A stretch of 64,000 nt of DNA, taken from NCBI RefSeq assembly GCF_029962835.1, contig NC_080583.1, forward strand, positions 68,123,158-68,187,157, given 5' to 3'. Below are positions 21,215 to 32,810 of the stretch, in pieces (the stretch's first letter is position 1; each line of letters starts with the position of its first letter). This stretch comes from Magnolia sinica. Lineage: Eukaryota > Streptophyta > Magnoliopsida > Magnoliales > Magnoliaceae. Below the pieces are notes generated by a model. The model made no database searches. It was given only the letters and a program-made list of their open reading frames with translations, and was not told the DNA's origin. Position numbers and translations under genes: made by a program.

Positions 21215-21480
21215 TTGATCGAGGGAAACATGAATTTTAGCAGGGGAAACATGCAATTCAGCGGGGGAAACATGAAATTCAGCGGGAGAACATGAAATTC
21301 AGCGGGAAAACATGAAATTGAGTGGGTTAAACTTGAATTTCCGTGAAGGAAACATGAAATTAAGCAGGGCAAACTAGAAATTCAACGGGGCAAACTAGAA
21401 AATCAATGGGACAAGCATGAAATTGAGCGGGGCAAACTAGAAAATCAGCGGGGCAAACTGGAAAATCAGCGGGGCAAATA
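21215..21480 (+). repeat. 21-bp minisatellite block 6
   Basis: About twelve units, the first ones of a GGGGGAAACATGAAATTCAG subtype and the last of the GGGGCAAACTAGAAAATCAG subtype. It begins right after the ycf1-like fragment and ends at the Copia relic. Confidence 0.88.
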
Positions 21481-21689
21481 TCTAAACGTATCCAATGTTC
21501 AAATGGACCACAACACATGAAAATTTTGAATTGAACTTCTCATGTTCATCATTTCTTAGGAGCCACAGAAGTTTTGGATCAAGCTTACAATTGTGTTTTC
21601 TATTAATCCATGTCTGTATAATCTTATGAATAGGTTTGATAATAAATAAACAAGTTATCCCAATGAACATGTTATCCATGTTAACACAA

Positions 21690-23275
21690 TGACCATGGTG
21701 ATGTATTATTGACATCCTTATACATTGGTGATCTAATCTTCACAGACAGTGATAGTGTTATGATTGATGAGTTTATAAAGGCTAGTTCGTAAATTTGAAA
21801 TGACAAATATAGGTCTTATGAGATATTATCTTGAATCAGGATAAATTAAATAAATGATGTAATTTTTACATTTGAAAACACTTATATTCATGAAACTCAA
21901 AAAATCTTTGAGATGAAATTTCTAAATTAGTGTGCATAATCATGGAAATTAAGTTAAAATTGAGAAAGGACAAGAAAAACAATCTAATAGATCCTAAAAG
22001 GCTTCAAGTTGTCGATGAGAAGTTTTAAATACTTGACTCATACTAGCCTAAACATCTTGTATATTGTGGAATTACTTAACTACCACATGAAATTTCTAAG
22101 TTAGATTCATCTACAAGTAGGGAAAAAGATTTTGCACCATTTGAAAGGTATACTTGTAAGACCTGTGTCCTAGTCCGTACCGTTCCGTTGGCTTCCGCGG
22201 TCCTTCCAGTCAAATTTCGACAACCTTCGCACCGTATCCAATGTTTGCACGTAAGCCTAAGCCAGGTCCCGTACACCGACGTCGGCTCGATCTGAAACTT
22301 GTATCATAGCGACCGCGTCGTCGCCGCGGTTCTAACGCCGTGACTTGCGCACCGAACCGATACCCAGGCTAGAAGATGTCGATCTGCGTTTATTCCGAAG
22401 AAACGCCGCGCGTTGCGAATCTCGAGGGAATCTCTACGATATGTCCCATCAATCAATCAATGTCAAGTACAAGTCAAGTCACACCTTACCCAAGTACAAC
22501 AACCCATCCCTCTTTTTCCACAAAGTCAACTCTCTTTCTCTTCACCCATCCCTCTTTTACTCATTTTTCAAATCAACCCATGCTTCATTAATTACACCCA
22601 TCACTCCATCACCTCATATCACCCATCACTTCTCTCCCTCCCTCATTTCTTCCAAGCAAAAAAAATTCACACGTCCAAGCTTCCCTCTCCCTCCCAAGTG
22701 TGGTCCACCTTCTCATCTTCCATCTACACCCTCTCATCTCTCATCCACACCATTAATCTCTCATCATCCACCGTCCAAGGCAAAGGCAAGGAGCGTGCAG
22801 ACGAGCTTTGGAGTTTCTATCTTTTGCATTATCTTTGTATTTCTCCTTTCAAACGCATTGTACTCAAAAGTTTTTTTTTAATCATAGTGAATTTTATGGT
22901 GGTGTTCTTGTGGTTATTGTTCGTGGGTTATGCTTTTGGTTATGCTCATTACAATTGAATTGATGATTTGAAACCCTCCTTGTAGTATCCCAAGATCGGA
23001 ACCTGGTGAATGGGTGCCGGGAGCCGAGAATGGGGTTCTACGGAGGCTGTCGGCGCCGGATTCGGCAATCGGGAATTTTGTGAGCCCGGTTTCCGAGTTC
23101 GGGGCGTGACAATACTTGATCATGATATTTTTATGTGTGCTAAAGAATATAGACTCTTTTTTTGTTCACAAATAGTGATTAGGTGGGTTAATTTATATAG
23201 ACAATAAAAAGGTATGTTAGGCTACTTATTTTATGTTTGAAGCGGTTCATTTACATAATTCTTAAAAAAGTAAGC
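21690..23275 (+). mobile_element. Degraded Ty1/Copia RT-RNase H relic, split by a solo LTR
   Basis: Near 21716 the frame LYIGDLIFTDSDSVMIDEF corresponds to the Copia RT catalytic block (usually YVDDLIF...), with GD in place of DD. Further on, a degraded RY..L.GK.NYL-like stretch lies around 21990-22150. After the solo LTR (22155-23111), 23117-23270 continues with RNase H-like pieces (DNKKV, YFMFEAVHLHNS). Many stops show long decay. The relic continues across the LTR in the order expected for pol, confirming that the LTR was inserted into it. Confidence 0.65.
22155..23111 (+). mobile_element. Solo LTR (957 bp) with perfect 5-bp duplication ATACT
   Basis: It starts TGTAAGACC and ends GGGGCGTGACA, the TG...CA of an LTR. 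ATACT lies directly outside both ends (22150-22154 and 23112-23116). There is no internal region, so it is a solo LTR left by recombination or a short LTR-only copy. The first 300 and last 200 bases match the 4-kb unit at 55317-59346, including the GTCGTCGCCGCGGTTC block and the GGAGGCTGTCGGCGCCGG end. Lack of about 3 kb in the middle makes it a short subfamily. The ORFs of up to 181 residues in its C/T-rich middle are chance. Confidence 0.93.
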
Positions 23276-23279
23276 TGTG

Positions 23280-23600
23280 ATAACAAACAAACATTACTGT
23301 TGGGCCCATTATGGTTTCAACGGTGGAAATCATTATGCCCATTGTTTCCCATGGTATGATCCACTTGATCTTTTGATATGCTTCAATTTGGGGCTAAACT
23401 GCTAAAATTAGATGGAAGAATGGATGAACGACGTGGATATACTATATACATTCAATGTAGGTCTATCTGAGTTTACTTAGTACAATGGGAGCGTACTGAC
23501 TAACTCAGTACGCAATCCGATTATGCTTGCTATGCCCCACAATGATGTTTTATTTGTAATACATCATATTCATCGGATTACGTAATATCCATCCGTTTTT
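23280..23600. mobile_element. MULE/MITE-like arm, direct relative of 16430-16675
   Basis: It shares ATGGTTTCAACGGTGG, ATGATCCACTTGATCTTTTG, GACTAACTCAGTACGCAATC and a following TGATGTTTTATTTGTAAT stretch with the arms around 16430-17340. It leads into the largest 21-bp array, as the other arms do. No target duplication was resolved. Confidence 0.5.
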
Positions 23601-23639
23601 ATCGGATTATATATACACCAAAACCCCATATGTGGGAGG

Positions 23640-24428
23640 GAACCTAGACATTGAGGGAGGGAACTTTGACATTGAATGGGGCAAACATGAAATTCAGCGG
23701 GGGAAACATTAAATTCAGCAGGGAAAACATGAAATTGATCGGGGCAAACTTGATTTTCAGCAAGGGAAACATGAAATTCAGCAGGACAAATCATGAAATT
23801 CAACAGGTAAAACATGAAATTCAGCAGGAAAAACTGCAAATTGAACGGGGTAAACATGAAATTCAGCGGGGAAAACAGAAAATTCAGTGGGAAAAACTGC
23901 AAAATGAGCGAGGCAAACATGAAATTCAACAGGGGAAACATGAAATTCAGCGAGGTAAACGAAAAAATCAGTGGGACAAACTAGGAATTCGGCGGGGGAA
24001 ACAAAAAATTCAGTGGGAAAAATTGAAAAATGAGCGGGGCAAATATGAAATTCAGCGGGAAAAATATGAAATTCAACGGGGCAAACTAGGAATTCAGCGG
24101 GGCAAGCTAAAAAATTAGCGGGGCAAACTAGGAATTCAGCGGGGCAAACTAGGAATTCAGCGGGACAAACATGAAATTCAGCATGGGAAGCAGAATTCAG
24201 TAGGAAAAACTAAAAAATGAGCGGGGTAAATATGAAATTCAATGGGGGAAACATGAAATTTAGCGGGGTAAACTAAGAATTCAACTGAGCAAACTAAAAA
24301 ATCAGCGGGGCAAACATGAAATTGAGTGGGGCAAACTAGAAAATTAGCGGGGCAAACATGAAATTGAGTAGGGGAAACATGAAATCAGTGGGGCAAACTA
24401 GAAAATTAGCATGACAAACTAGAAAATC
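23640..24428 (+). repeat. 21-bp minisatellite block 7 (largest)
   Basis: About 37 units over 790 bases. Subtypes with GGGGAAACATGAAATTCAGC and GGCAAACTAGGAATTCAGCG alternate in higher-order groups. The 155-residue frame at 23651-24118 is simply the heptad translation (RGKHEIQ) of the array. It would form a charged coiled coil if translated, but there is no independent sign of coding. Confidence 0.9.
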
Positions 24429-24542
24429 ATTATGCCCACCGTTTCCCATAGTATGATCCACTTGATATTTTGATATGCTTCAATTTGGGGCTCAACCCCT
24501 TAAATTAGATAGAAAAACGGATGGATAGCGTAGATATACTAC
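24428..24542. mobile_element. Partial MULE/MITE-like arm with the target site of the next MITE
   Basis: The ATGATCCACTTGATATTTTG and AAAAACGGATGG motifs of the arm family are present. The arm is interrupted at TATACTAC by the MITE at 24543 and resumes at 25126 with ATACATTCAATGTGGGCCCA. The uninterrupted version can be seen at 16578-16610. Confidence 0.6.
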
Positions 24543-25125
24543 TACAAGAAACGGATTGGCTACTCCCCCTACCACCAGCCAATGGCTGGTGTTCGGTGCT
24601 TTGTGGGCCCCATCATGATGTATGTGTTTCAACCATGCCATCCATCTACTTTTATAGATCATTTTATGATATTATAAAAAAAATGAGGTGTATCTTGATC
24701 TCAATTGGACCACATTACAGGAAACAGTGTTTAATGAACATCGACCATTAAAAACTTTTGGGTAGCCATAAAAGTATTGGATTAAGATGATCTTTGTTTT
24801 TAGCCTTCATCTGGGTCTTTATGACCTAATAAACAGATTGGATTTCAGATATACAGTACAGTGGGCCTCAGGAGGATTTAAATGATTGATAGCTGATCAC
24901 TATTGTTTTCCTGTAGTGTGGTACATCTAAGATTTATATCCCTCTTATTTTTAGGATAAAGCCCTAAAATGAACTTTAAAAATGGATGAACGGAATGGAT
25001 GAAACACATACATCATGGTGGGGCCCACAGAGCACCGACCACCAGCCACGTATATCATGGTGGGGCCCACAGCACCGACCACCAGCCACGGGGCTGGTGT
25101 CAGGGGGAGTAGCCAATCCATTTCC
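24543..25125. mobile_element. Hairpin MITE with perfect 8-bp duplication TATACTAC
   Basis: TATACTAC flanks both ends (24535-24542 and 25126-25133). The inner termini mirror each other (AACGGATTGGCTACTCCCCC against the complement of GGGGGAGTAGCCAATCC), and similarity runs about 200 bases inward. An 8-bp duplication suggests the hAT superfamily, though long arms are unusual for it. Near the right end, the segment with GTGGGGCCCACAG and CACCGACCACCAGCCACG is tandemly doubled (about 25015-25092). The related uninterrupted sequence at 16580 confirms the insertion point. The overlapping ORFs on both strands are palindrome artefacts. Confidence 0.9.
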
Positions 25126-25133
25126 TATACTAC

Positions 25134-26199
25134 ATACATTCAATGTGGGCCCAACTGAGTTTAAAATATACATGTGGTGCGTACTTTCTTCACTGGACCG
25201 ACCATTTTCAGAAGAAGATGAAATGTTGATAAGGGGGGCCCACAAAAAGGGTTTTTTTGGTCTTTCTAATACCGTGAGGAAAGGTGGTAAAAGCATCAGC
25301 AGTGAAGCAGCAGTGGAAAGGGAGAGGAAAAGCAAACAGTTGAAAGGGAGAGGAAAAGCCACAACAGTGAAAAGGAGGGGTATTTTCATCCTGGAATTCG
25401 GTCTCCGCAAGTGCATGTCTAAGTTCTAAAAGAAAGTTTGTATTGCTCCATAAAAACCGCCGGATAAAAGGTGGGGTCTACAGTTACAAATTTCTCTATC
25501 ATTCATTTATAAGACATTTACAGAGGATTTGAAAAATCAAACGGGCCTTAAGATTAGCTGAAAAGTGAATGGATGGTATGAATGAAGCACATACATCACG
25601 GTGGGGCCCACATTAGGTCCCTGGTATCCTCAAAATCAGATGAAGTAATGGAAACTTTTAATACAGTGCCTTATTTCATTTGGATATATAGAAGTGACCC
25701 ATTTACAGTTAGGCACAATCACATGCAAACACATGCACCAGCGGTTGAAATGGCAAACGTGACATGGGCCGCTCATCAGGTTGGCCCCTTGGCTCATCCA
25801 TCCAAGGACTGTGCGTAAGAAAATCTCATGTAACAAAAGATAATCATTGCTCCACATTGAATAAACATAATGGCAGGTGGAGCCTGCCTGATTTCTAAGT
25901 TCAGGAGACGTCCACACCACACTTACCGCTGTGGATGCAGCAGGTTGGCCCAACGGGTTTTTGGGTCTTGGGCTAGAGAACTAGGCTGTGGGTCAGATCG
26001 GGCTTAAAAATTCAGCCCGTTTTTCTAGTGGGCCTGGTTTACACTTAGGCTTAGCAGTTCAAAACCCATCAGCCTAACCTGGCCCGTTTATATTTTTTAA
26101 AAAAATTAAAATTAAAATGAATTTTTTTCCCTCTTTCAAAGTTTTCTCCTTTTAGCTTTTTTGAAATCATTAAAAATGGTTCTCTCCCAGCTTATCAGT
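25134..26199. other. MITE remnants and spacer
   Basis: 25134-25440 continues the arm interrupted by the MITE, then enters A/G-rich DNA. 25560-25960 carries GTGGGGCCCACATTAGG and GGCCGCTCATCAGGTTGGCC phrases of the GTGGGCC MITE group. 25940-26100 is a GGGCCTGG/GGGTTTTTGGG degenerate repeat. No gene is supported. Confidence 0.4.
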
Positions 26200-27440
26200 A
26201 CTCTCTGATGGAGGCCGATTGGCTACTGACGGGTTGGGTAGCGAGTAGAGGTGTACACGAGTCCAACCGAGTCGAGCTTGGCACATCTCGATTCGGCTTG
26301 GCCACTTGCTGACCCCAGCCCGAACTCAGCTCGGCTCGGTCCTCGAGCTTGACTGGCCAACTTAGCTCGGTTCAGTTCGGTCAGCAGCTCGGGCCAGTTC
26401 AAGCTGAGTTTGAGCCAAGATTGAGCCGAGTTCGCTTGTGCAGCATTTTTACAAACATATGGTCTGTACCTTTAAAACTTTACTGTATGTAAAACAGCAG
26501 CAGTGGTTTTACAGGTATTTTATCAAACACTTTGTAAGCAACATAAAAATCAAGAAAAATGGTATTTTTTCATATACGTACCTTCCTTGCCACCAGCCAC
26601 ACTGCATTGAGTCATTTCATCAAACACTTGGTGAGTAACAGCAATATCAAAGTAACTGCGTCACCGAATTGGTTCAATTTGAGTTGGGTTCGATCCGAGT
26701 TGAGTCGAGCTTGGGCAAGCTCAAACTTGGTTCGAAATTTTTTCGAGCTCAAAAAATTAGCTCAACTCGGCTCGAACTCAGTTTCGAATTGAGTTGAATC
26801 AAGCTTTTTCGAGTCGAGTCGAGCAAGCTAACCGAGCTAGCTCTAATCGTGTACAGCCCTAGTAGCGAGTTTGGCTACCGAATTGATGTCACCAAGTTCC
26901 GTGTGCCCCACCGTGATGTATGTGCTGTTTTCACACTATCATCCATTTGGAGAGATCATTTTAGGGCATGAGACAGAATGAGGCATATCCAAAGCTTAAG
27001 TAGACCCACCACAGAAAACAGTGGGACAGTGACACCCACCACTGAAATCTTTTTAAGGCTCAGTATGATGTTTATTTGAAATCTAACATGTTCATAAGTT
27101 AACACGAACATGATGAAGACCAAAAATGTCAGCTTGATTGAATACTTCTGCAGCCAAGAAGAAACTTTTAATGGTAGTCGTTCAATCCTCACTTGTTTTT
27201 TCTGGTGGGGTCCACTTGATGTTTCCGTTATTTTCTTCGTTTCCTTTCATCTCCAATTGATGTTGAGCAGTTCACAAACATTTTCATGGCAAATATGGAC
27301 CACAGAAGGCCCGATCAGAAACAGAAATGATTTGGATCATCAAGACCTTAAATCAGTTATATCTCACAAATTAGGATGATTTTTCGACATATTATATATG
27401 ATTTTAGGTAAGAGAAGCTACTTAAGCCAACCAACCCGGC
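26200..27440. mobile_element. GTGGGCC-type MITE interrupted by a hAT-like MITE
   Basis: GCCGATTGGCTACTGACGGG (26216 on) resembles the terminus of the 24.5-kb and 33.5-kb MITEs. After the insertion at 26246-26861 the element resumes with GTTCCGTGTGCCCCACCGTG and follows the usual order (CACCACAGAAAACAGTGGGA, GGTGGGGTCCACTTGATG). The right end near 27430 is not clear. No coding content. Confidence 0.5.
26246..26861. mobile_element. hAT-like MITE (616 bp) with perfect 8-bp duplication GTAGCGAG
   Basis: GTAGCGAG stands at 26238-26245 and again at 26862-26869. The left terminus TAGAGGTGTACACGAG and the reverse complement of the right terminus (TAGGGCTGTACACGATTAG) share TAGRGNTGTACACGA. TAGGG-type ends with an 8-bp duplication fit hAT. 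The interior is a chain of TCGAGCTCGGCTCG and GAGTTGAGTCGAGC variants, the same vocabulary as 1-190 and 3396-3760, so those are likely relatives. It has no transposase. Confidence 0.92.
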
Positions 27441-30030
27441 TACGCTAGGTTGCCTATGCCAGATTTGTAAGATTCCATCAAATTAACCGTCAAGAAGTCT
27501 TAATTAATTTCATTTTTACTATAAATAATAAGTTTTAGTTTAAATATAACTTTTGATTCTTTGAGTCGTAGAAGTTGTGCCTAACATGAAAAGTGCTTAG
27601 AAAAGTGAGGAGAATAATGTGGTTGGGTCAAATGGGACACTTAACTATTTTTGACTGAAAACCATGAAGTCTAGTAGTATTAGAAGCCATATTTAAATAG
27701 TAAGTTTACTATTTATAGTAGTCCTGTTATTAGGGTGTTTGAGTTGGAGTTTAATTCTAAAACTTTATTCTAGGTTTGAGCTTATTATTTGAAGAGTTGT
27801 AATTTCATTTTTTATTATTAATTAAGTTATTTTAAGTTTATTAGAAATTATTTCTACTCTTATCCCCTGTGAGGAAGCTCTACGAGGAGTTAAGAGAGCT
27901 CCATGGATTCAGAGTAGATATCCCCTTAGGAAGGCGGTGATCCACCTCATCATGTCCCTCCCTACGTCACCAATCCTACGACCTGCATCACCTGAATGAT
28001 TACCATGTTAGCCATTGTAATTTCTTTTTCATTTTCTTTCTATCTTCTTTCAGATCCAATCATAAGGTGGGCTAATTCATAAAAATAATATATACCATTC
28101 AAAATATTCTATTCAACTGTAGCCCATCTGGTTATCTGATTGACATGATGTCTTGTTCGTGTTATCACTATGGTCTGGTGTGTACGTTCGACGGATTGGA
28201 TGTCATACACATATCCCATAGGCCCTACAAATTTTGAGTTTCACCAATTTTAAAGAAAAATAAATAAGGGCAATTTTGTAATTTCATCCCTCAAAGAGCA
28301 CATTCTCACAATAATCGAGAAAGTAGAGGCATTATTTGGTACGATGTAGGTTCCTAAGGAATTTTTGTAGTTTTTTTTTTCTTTTTTCTTTGCTGGAAGG
28401 TAGAGAACACTACCTATAATTTAAAATGGGACTTTCATAACAAATTTTCTATTAGATATTAATTTTACCAAAAAGTTCTTTTAAAATTTAATTTTACTAA
28501 ATCATACTTCTTATTGTATAAGCTGGGGCTAGATAGATGTTCTTACCCATCCATTCTCATATATTCTCTAACGTTGAGACCGGTTACAACCGATTGCAAA
28601 TGGACCAAGTATGTAATCGCCACCAATAAATTTTTTTTTTTTTTTTTAAATCACGTCCCCTCATGTTCTGCAAGCATTTTTTTTTTTTTCCGTCTCTCAC
28701 GTAAATGGGGGTCACTACTGTGTTTCTGAAATCCAATATGATCAATTATTTGTGAGACTTAATTTTAGGCATTGTTAGTAGCTCGGTTTATTTTTAATTA
28801 TGCAGGCGTGCCAGAATCAATACAGCGGCTCGATTCAAACTTATCAACTTTGACCCCCAGTGCTAAAATAGGCAGATACACCCAATATGAACACATATCT
28901 CAAATAGGTTGCTTACATGAGGAGGGTGAAGTTCAGCCACTTGTAGAAGTTTATAATAATTAAGCGATAATCGGAGGGTAAGGTTCTTACTTCGAAGGTA
29001 AGTTATTTCATGCCTTTTACAAGAAAAGACTTTCAGCCCTTATAGAATATCAGTGCAAATTGGACAAAAGGAAAAACTCACAATCGGTCACTAAGAGCGA
29101 TTGTAAGAAAGCGTCTCTTGAAAGAACTGCTTGACATTGGATAAAAATCAAATCTAACATATGAGTGTATACTTGGATTACACCTAAAGATTATAACTAA
29201 GGATTATCGCTACTTGATTATTGCTACTCCTAGGATAGACTGAAATGAAAGATAAATTCGACTGAATTGTAATTTAATCGATTGTTTGTTGTGTTGGATT
29301 GTTGAGATATTTTCTAATGTTGCATCCCTCTGCTATTTATAGAGCTTTGTTGCATATTGCTCTTCCAGATCCTTCTTTCATTACTGCAACGATTACGGTA
29401 ACTTGAAAGTCATTCTAGATCCTTCTCTTTTATTATCTTTCCTTGGGTATCTCTCTCTAGATCCTTCTTTTTATTACGTTTCTTCTTTTTTATTGTCACT
29501 CTTCCATACGATTCTCGTCTGCTTGCATTGCCCTTGTTAACCAAGGTTTTGTTTTGGTTATCATCGGTTGTCTTTTTGTCTTAAACAACTCAACCACGCT
29601 TCCTGTATGTTGACTGCAACATCCTGTCGACTACCTACTAACTTGTAGAATTGAAATTACGCCAGTTGTAAACCCGCAAAAAGTTCTTTAGATCTTTGAA
29701 GATGTTTTTATCCACTTCCTATTTCTCATATAATGCAACATGTCTCTTTTCTATTGGCTTTCCTAGAATTGCTAGAAATAGGGTACATCATTGCCCTCCA
29801 CATCTCTTCGCCTTTGGTAAAAATGTGACAGCGATGTCATTCTGTTATTCAAAACCATAAATGCAATCAGCCGTTAATCCACGTGTTGTTCCCCCATTGA
29901 TTCCACTCAATTGATGTCGTATCGATAAATATTCTTTACCTCACACTTCTAGGCTGTCCATGTGACACGTCGCATAAGAGCGTATCGTACGAGGAATCAT
30001 GATCACATCTTCACTAATGCACATATATCG
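27440..30030. other. AT-rich spacer, no gene recognised
   Basis: Plain AT-rich sequence with T runs at 28368-28385, 28630-28647 and 28679-28690. 27490-27970 has a run of ATAAATAATAAGTTTTAG-type sequence ending in GAAGGCGGTGATCCACC, which resembles LTR R/U5 sequence of some retrotransposons, but no TG...CA pair was found. 28720-28960 contains a 63-residue frame with no known motif. Confidence 0.4.
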
Positions 30031-30033
30031 CGA

Positions 30034-30035
<2 letters not shown>

Positions 30036-30073
<38 letters not shown>
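30036..30073. repeat. (TA)19 microsatellite
   Basis: Uninterrupted TA dinucleotides. It lies about 80 bases upstream of the start of the PMD-type relic, where a core promoter would be, but a microsatellite is the simpler explanation. Confidence 0.9.
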
Positions 30074-30075
<2 letters not shown>

Positions 30076-30155
30076 TAATTATAAAGTCGGTGCTTCACCC
30101 TTTGCTTTTTCTTTGTCATAAAACACTTCCCGATTTCTTCCCTTTAAGCAGCACC

Positions 30156-31021
30156 ATGGCTGCATCTTCTTCTTTTGCTGCTCCAGCTTTTCACTTGGAA
30201 GCTTTCATCAAAGACCTCGATGCCTTATCTTCTAGTGTGATTAATGATCTTCTCTTCAATTCTCCAACCGATCCAGATACTACAGTGCTAACACTTGGTC
30301 TTGCTCTCCATCCATCAGTCACCTATGAACAACTTCGTGAAATCGAACACAACTTTCCAAAGTGTCTAGATGAAGTTTTGTTTGTCCAATCGGATGGTCT
30401 TCCGGATCTCTCTAATGCATTGAATCTCCGTGAGCATGGTCGAAGCTGATGAATGGCTGGGCTGAATCGTTTGCTCGTGTTAAAGCTCAACATGGATATA
30501 CATGGAGGCAAGTAGGAATTTACTAGTGCATTAAACTTTCTCTACACGAGTTTCCAATTAATCCCTTACAACAACATTGATCTTCTAGAGTTGATCGACC
30601 AATACATTTCACTTCAGATGTAGCCCCATGGGTCCATCAATCAGGGATGTATGTGCATTCACTCGTCTTCTTCCCTTTAGCGAGCTAGTCTACCCAAGCT
30701 TCGCTCTAAAAGATCCACATCCTTTCATTCATCCAGACAAAACCAGTGAGGCATATTATACATTTATAGCTTTACAACACAAGTCTCGGGTGAAAGTAGA
30801 TGAATAAGAATATACAACATTCCTATTGATGTGAATATGTCATTTTCTATTATGTATGAGCGATCTACAAATTACTAAGGAATATATTCATTTGGCTGAG
30901 GCACTCTCCCAGGAACGTCAACTTGCTCTTGCCCCTTTCATGCTTAGCCACCTTTACCGCAACATGTATAAAACAACCGCTAAAAGATTCTACCAATCTA
31001 GTGGGCCTATCTAGCTTGTCA
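30156..31021 (+). pseudogene. Plant mobile domain (PMD) protein relic, N-terminal and core part
   Basis: The likely start is the ATG at 30156 in a good context (CACCATGGC); MAASSSFAAPAFHLEAFIKD begins the frame, which stops near 30450. In other frames, 30630-31000 gives GPSIRDVCAFTRLLPFSELV, then EYIHLAEALSQERQLALAPF and MLSHLYRNMY. GP.IRDV..L.GL and the ..LA.AL.....LALAP..L.HLYR block are hallmarks of the PMD (aminotransferase-like, PF10536) family, which is shared by transposon proteins and MAIN/MAIL genes. Several frameshifts and stops show decay. At 31021 it is cut by an LTR; later parts of a similar gene continue at 39479 and 42830. Confidence 0.72.
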
Positions 31022-31539
31022 TGTAACGTCCTATATTTTTGCTATTTTGAACTTCCAAAACTCCTTGAAAATTTTCAATATAACTAACTTAGATTGTCAC
31101 TTACTGACCCTTGACACTCGAGGTGAGCCTATACGTAGGTGGTACTAGTAAAGAACCGCACAAATTCGATTAATCAATCATATGAAGCTAATGAATCCGT
31201 CCGATAACTTAAACATCGGGCTTAGCCTTGTGATTTGTTCACATATGGCGTAAATCTAGCTGACCTATCACTGACTAATCAAGACAACTGCATCTAAATA
31301 AAGACCTACCAAAAGCCGAGACAAGTAGGGGTCAGATCTTAATTAACAAAGCAAATTGACCTATTTATCCTTTTAACCTAAGAACGGACAATTTAGAGTA
31401 ATTATGACCGAATCGCTATTTTCGCTAATTATGAATAAGCTACACTATAGACTTAGCAAATCAAGACCTTAATCATTGCGCACAAAAAATCTCCCTAAAT
31501 CTCCCTACCATTACAAGAAATTAGGCCTTTAGCTACAAT

Positions 31540-32810
31540 TTTTTAGCCTTAGTTGAAAAAATGGAGGCTAAATGTATTTTTTAGCCTCGGTTGCTAAGGA
31601 ACTGAGGTTAAAAGTTCATTTTTCGTTTCAGTTGCTACAGAACTGAGGTTAAAAGTTTATATTTTGCCTCGGTTATTGAGAAATTGAGGTTAAAAATTTA
31701 CCATTTTGCTTCAATTGGTGAAAAATCGAGGCTAAAAGTCTACCATTTCACATCATTTAATAAGAAACCAAGGTTAAAGTCCACTTTTTAGCCTCAGTTG
31801 TTAGGAAACTGAGGATAATAGTTTACTTTTTTGCTTAAGTTGTAAAGGAGGCCAAAAGTTTATTTATTTTTACCTCAGTAGATAAGAAATTGAGGTTAAA
31901 AGTCTACCATTTCGCCTCAATTAGTGTAAAACCGAAGCTAAAAGTCTTTCATTTTACCTTAGTTGGTAAAAAAATTGAGGTTAATAGTTCACAATTTTGT
32001 CTCAGTTAGTAAGAAACTATGGTTAAAAGTTCACTTTTTAGCCTCGGTTGCATAGGAACATAGGCTAAAAGCCTACTTTTTGGCTTCAGTTGCATAGGAA
32101 CCGAGACTGAAAGTCTACTTTTTGACCTCAGTTGCATAAGAACCGAGGCTAAAAGTCTACTTTTTAGCTTCAGTTACATAGGAACCAGGGCTAAAAGTCT
32201 AATATTTTGCCTTAGTAAGAAATGGAGGTTAAAAGTTTAATTTTTAACCTCAGTTGCTGGGAAAGTGAAGTTATAAGTCAACTTTTTAGCCTCAGTTGCA
32301 TAGGAACCGAGGTTAAAAGTCTACTTTTTAGCCTCAGTTGTATAAGAACCGAAGTTAAAAGTTTATTATTTTGTTTCAGTTAGTAAGAAATGGAAGTTAA
32401 AAGTTCAATTTTTAGCCTCAGTTGTTGAGAAAGTGAAGTTATAAGTCAACTTTTTAACATCAGTTGCGTAGGAACCGAAGCTAAAAATTTACTATTTTGC
32501 CTCAGTTAGTAAAAAATGAAAGTTAAAAGTTTACTTTTTAACTTCAATTGTTAATAAAGTGAAGTTATAAGTCAAACTTTTTAGCTTCAGTTGTATGAGA
32601 ATCGACGCTAAAAGTCTACTATTTTACCTCAGGTTGCAAAGATTGGAGGTTAAAAGTTTACTTTCTAGTATTGGTCACTAAGAAAGTAAAACTATAAGCC
32701 AACTTTTTAGCCTCAATTGCATATGAACCAAGGTAAAAATCTACCATTTTGCCTCACTTGTTAGGAAACGGAGGTTAAAAGTTTACATTTTTACCTCACT
32801 CTTGGATGTG
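31540..32810. repeat. CACTA left subterminal repeats (GCCTCAGTTG...CAACTGAGGC)
   Basis: More than twenty units of about 50-60 bases contain TTTTTAGCCTCAGTTGC and AACCGAGGCTAAAAGTC, i.e. short inverted pairs around a variable centre. Subterminal arrays of this type are transposase-binding regions in CACTA elements. Units are diverged by several bases each, so the array is not recent. Confidence 0.85.

Noticed and set aside
22345-22958. Two overlapping ORFs of about 180 residues in the solo LTR
   Set aside because: They run in two frames through C/T-rich LTR sequence bounded by an exact target duplication, with no protein motif.
23651-24118. 155-residue Lys/Glu/Gln heptad ORF as a coiled-coil gene
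   Set aside because: It is the translation of a 21-bp tandem repeat; any multiple-of-three repeat without a stop gives long frames on both strands.
16678-24428. CRISPR array
   Set aside because: Units are contiguous without spacers, diverged and eukaryotic in context. It is a minisatellite.
24976-25429. Opposing ORFs of about 147 residues
   Set aside because: They lie on the palindromic right arm of a MITE; mirror frames are expected from inverted repeats.
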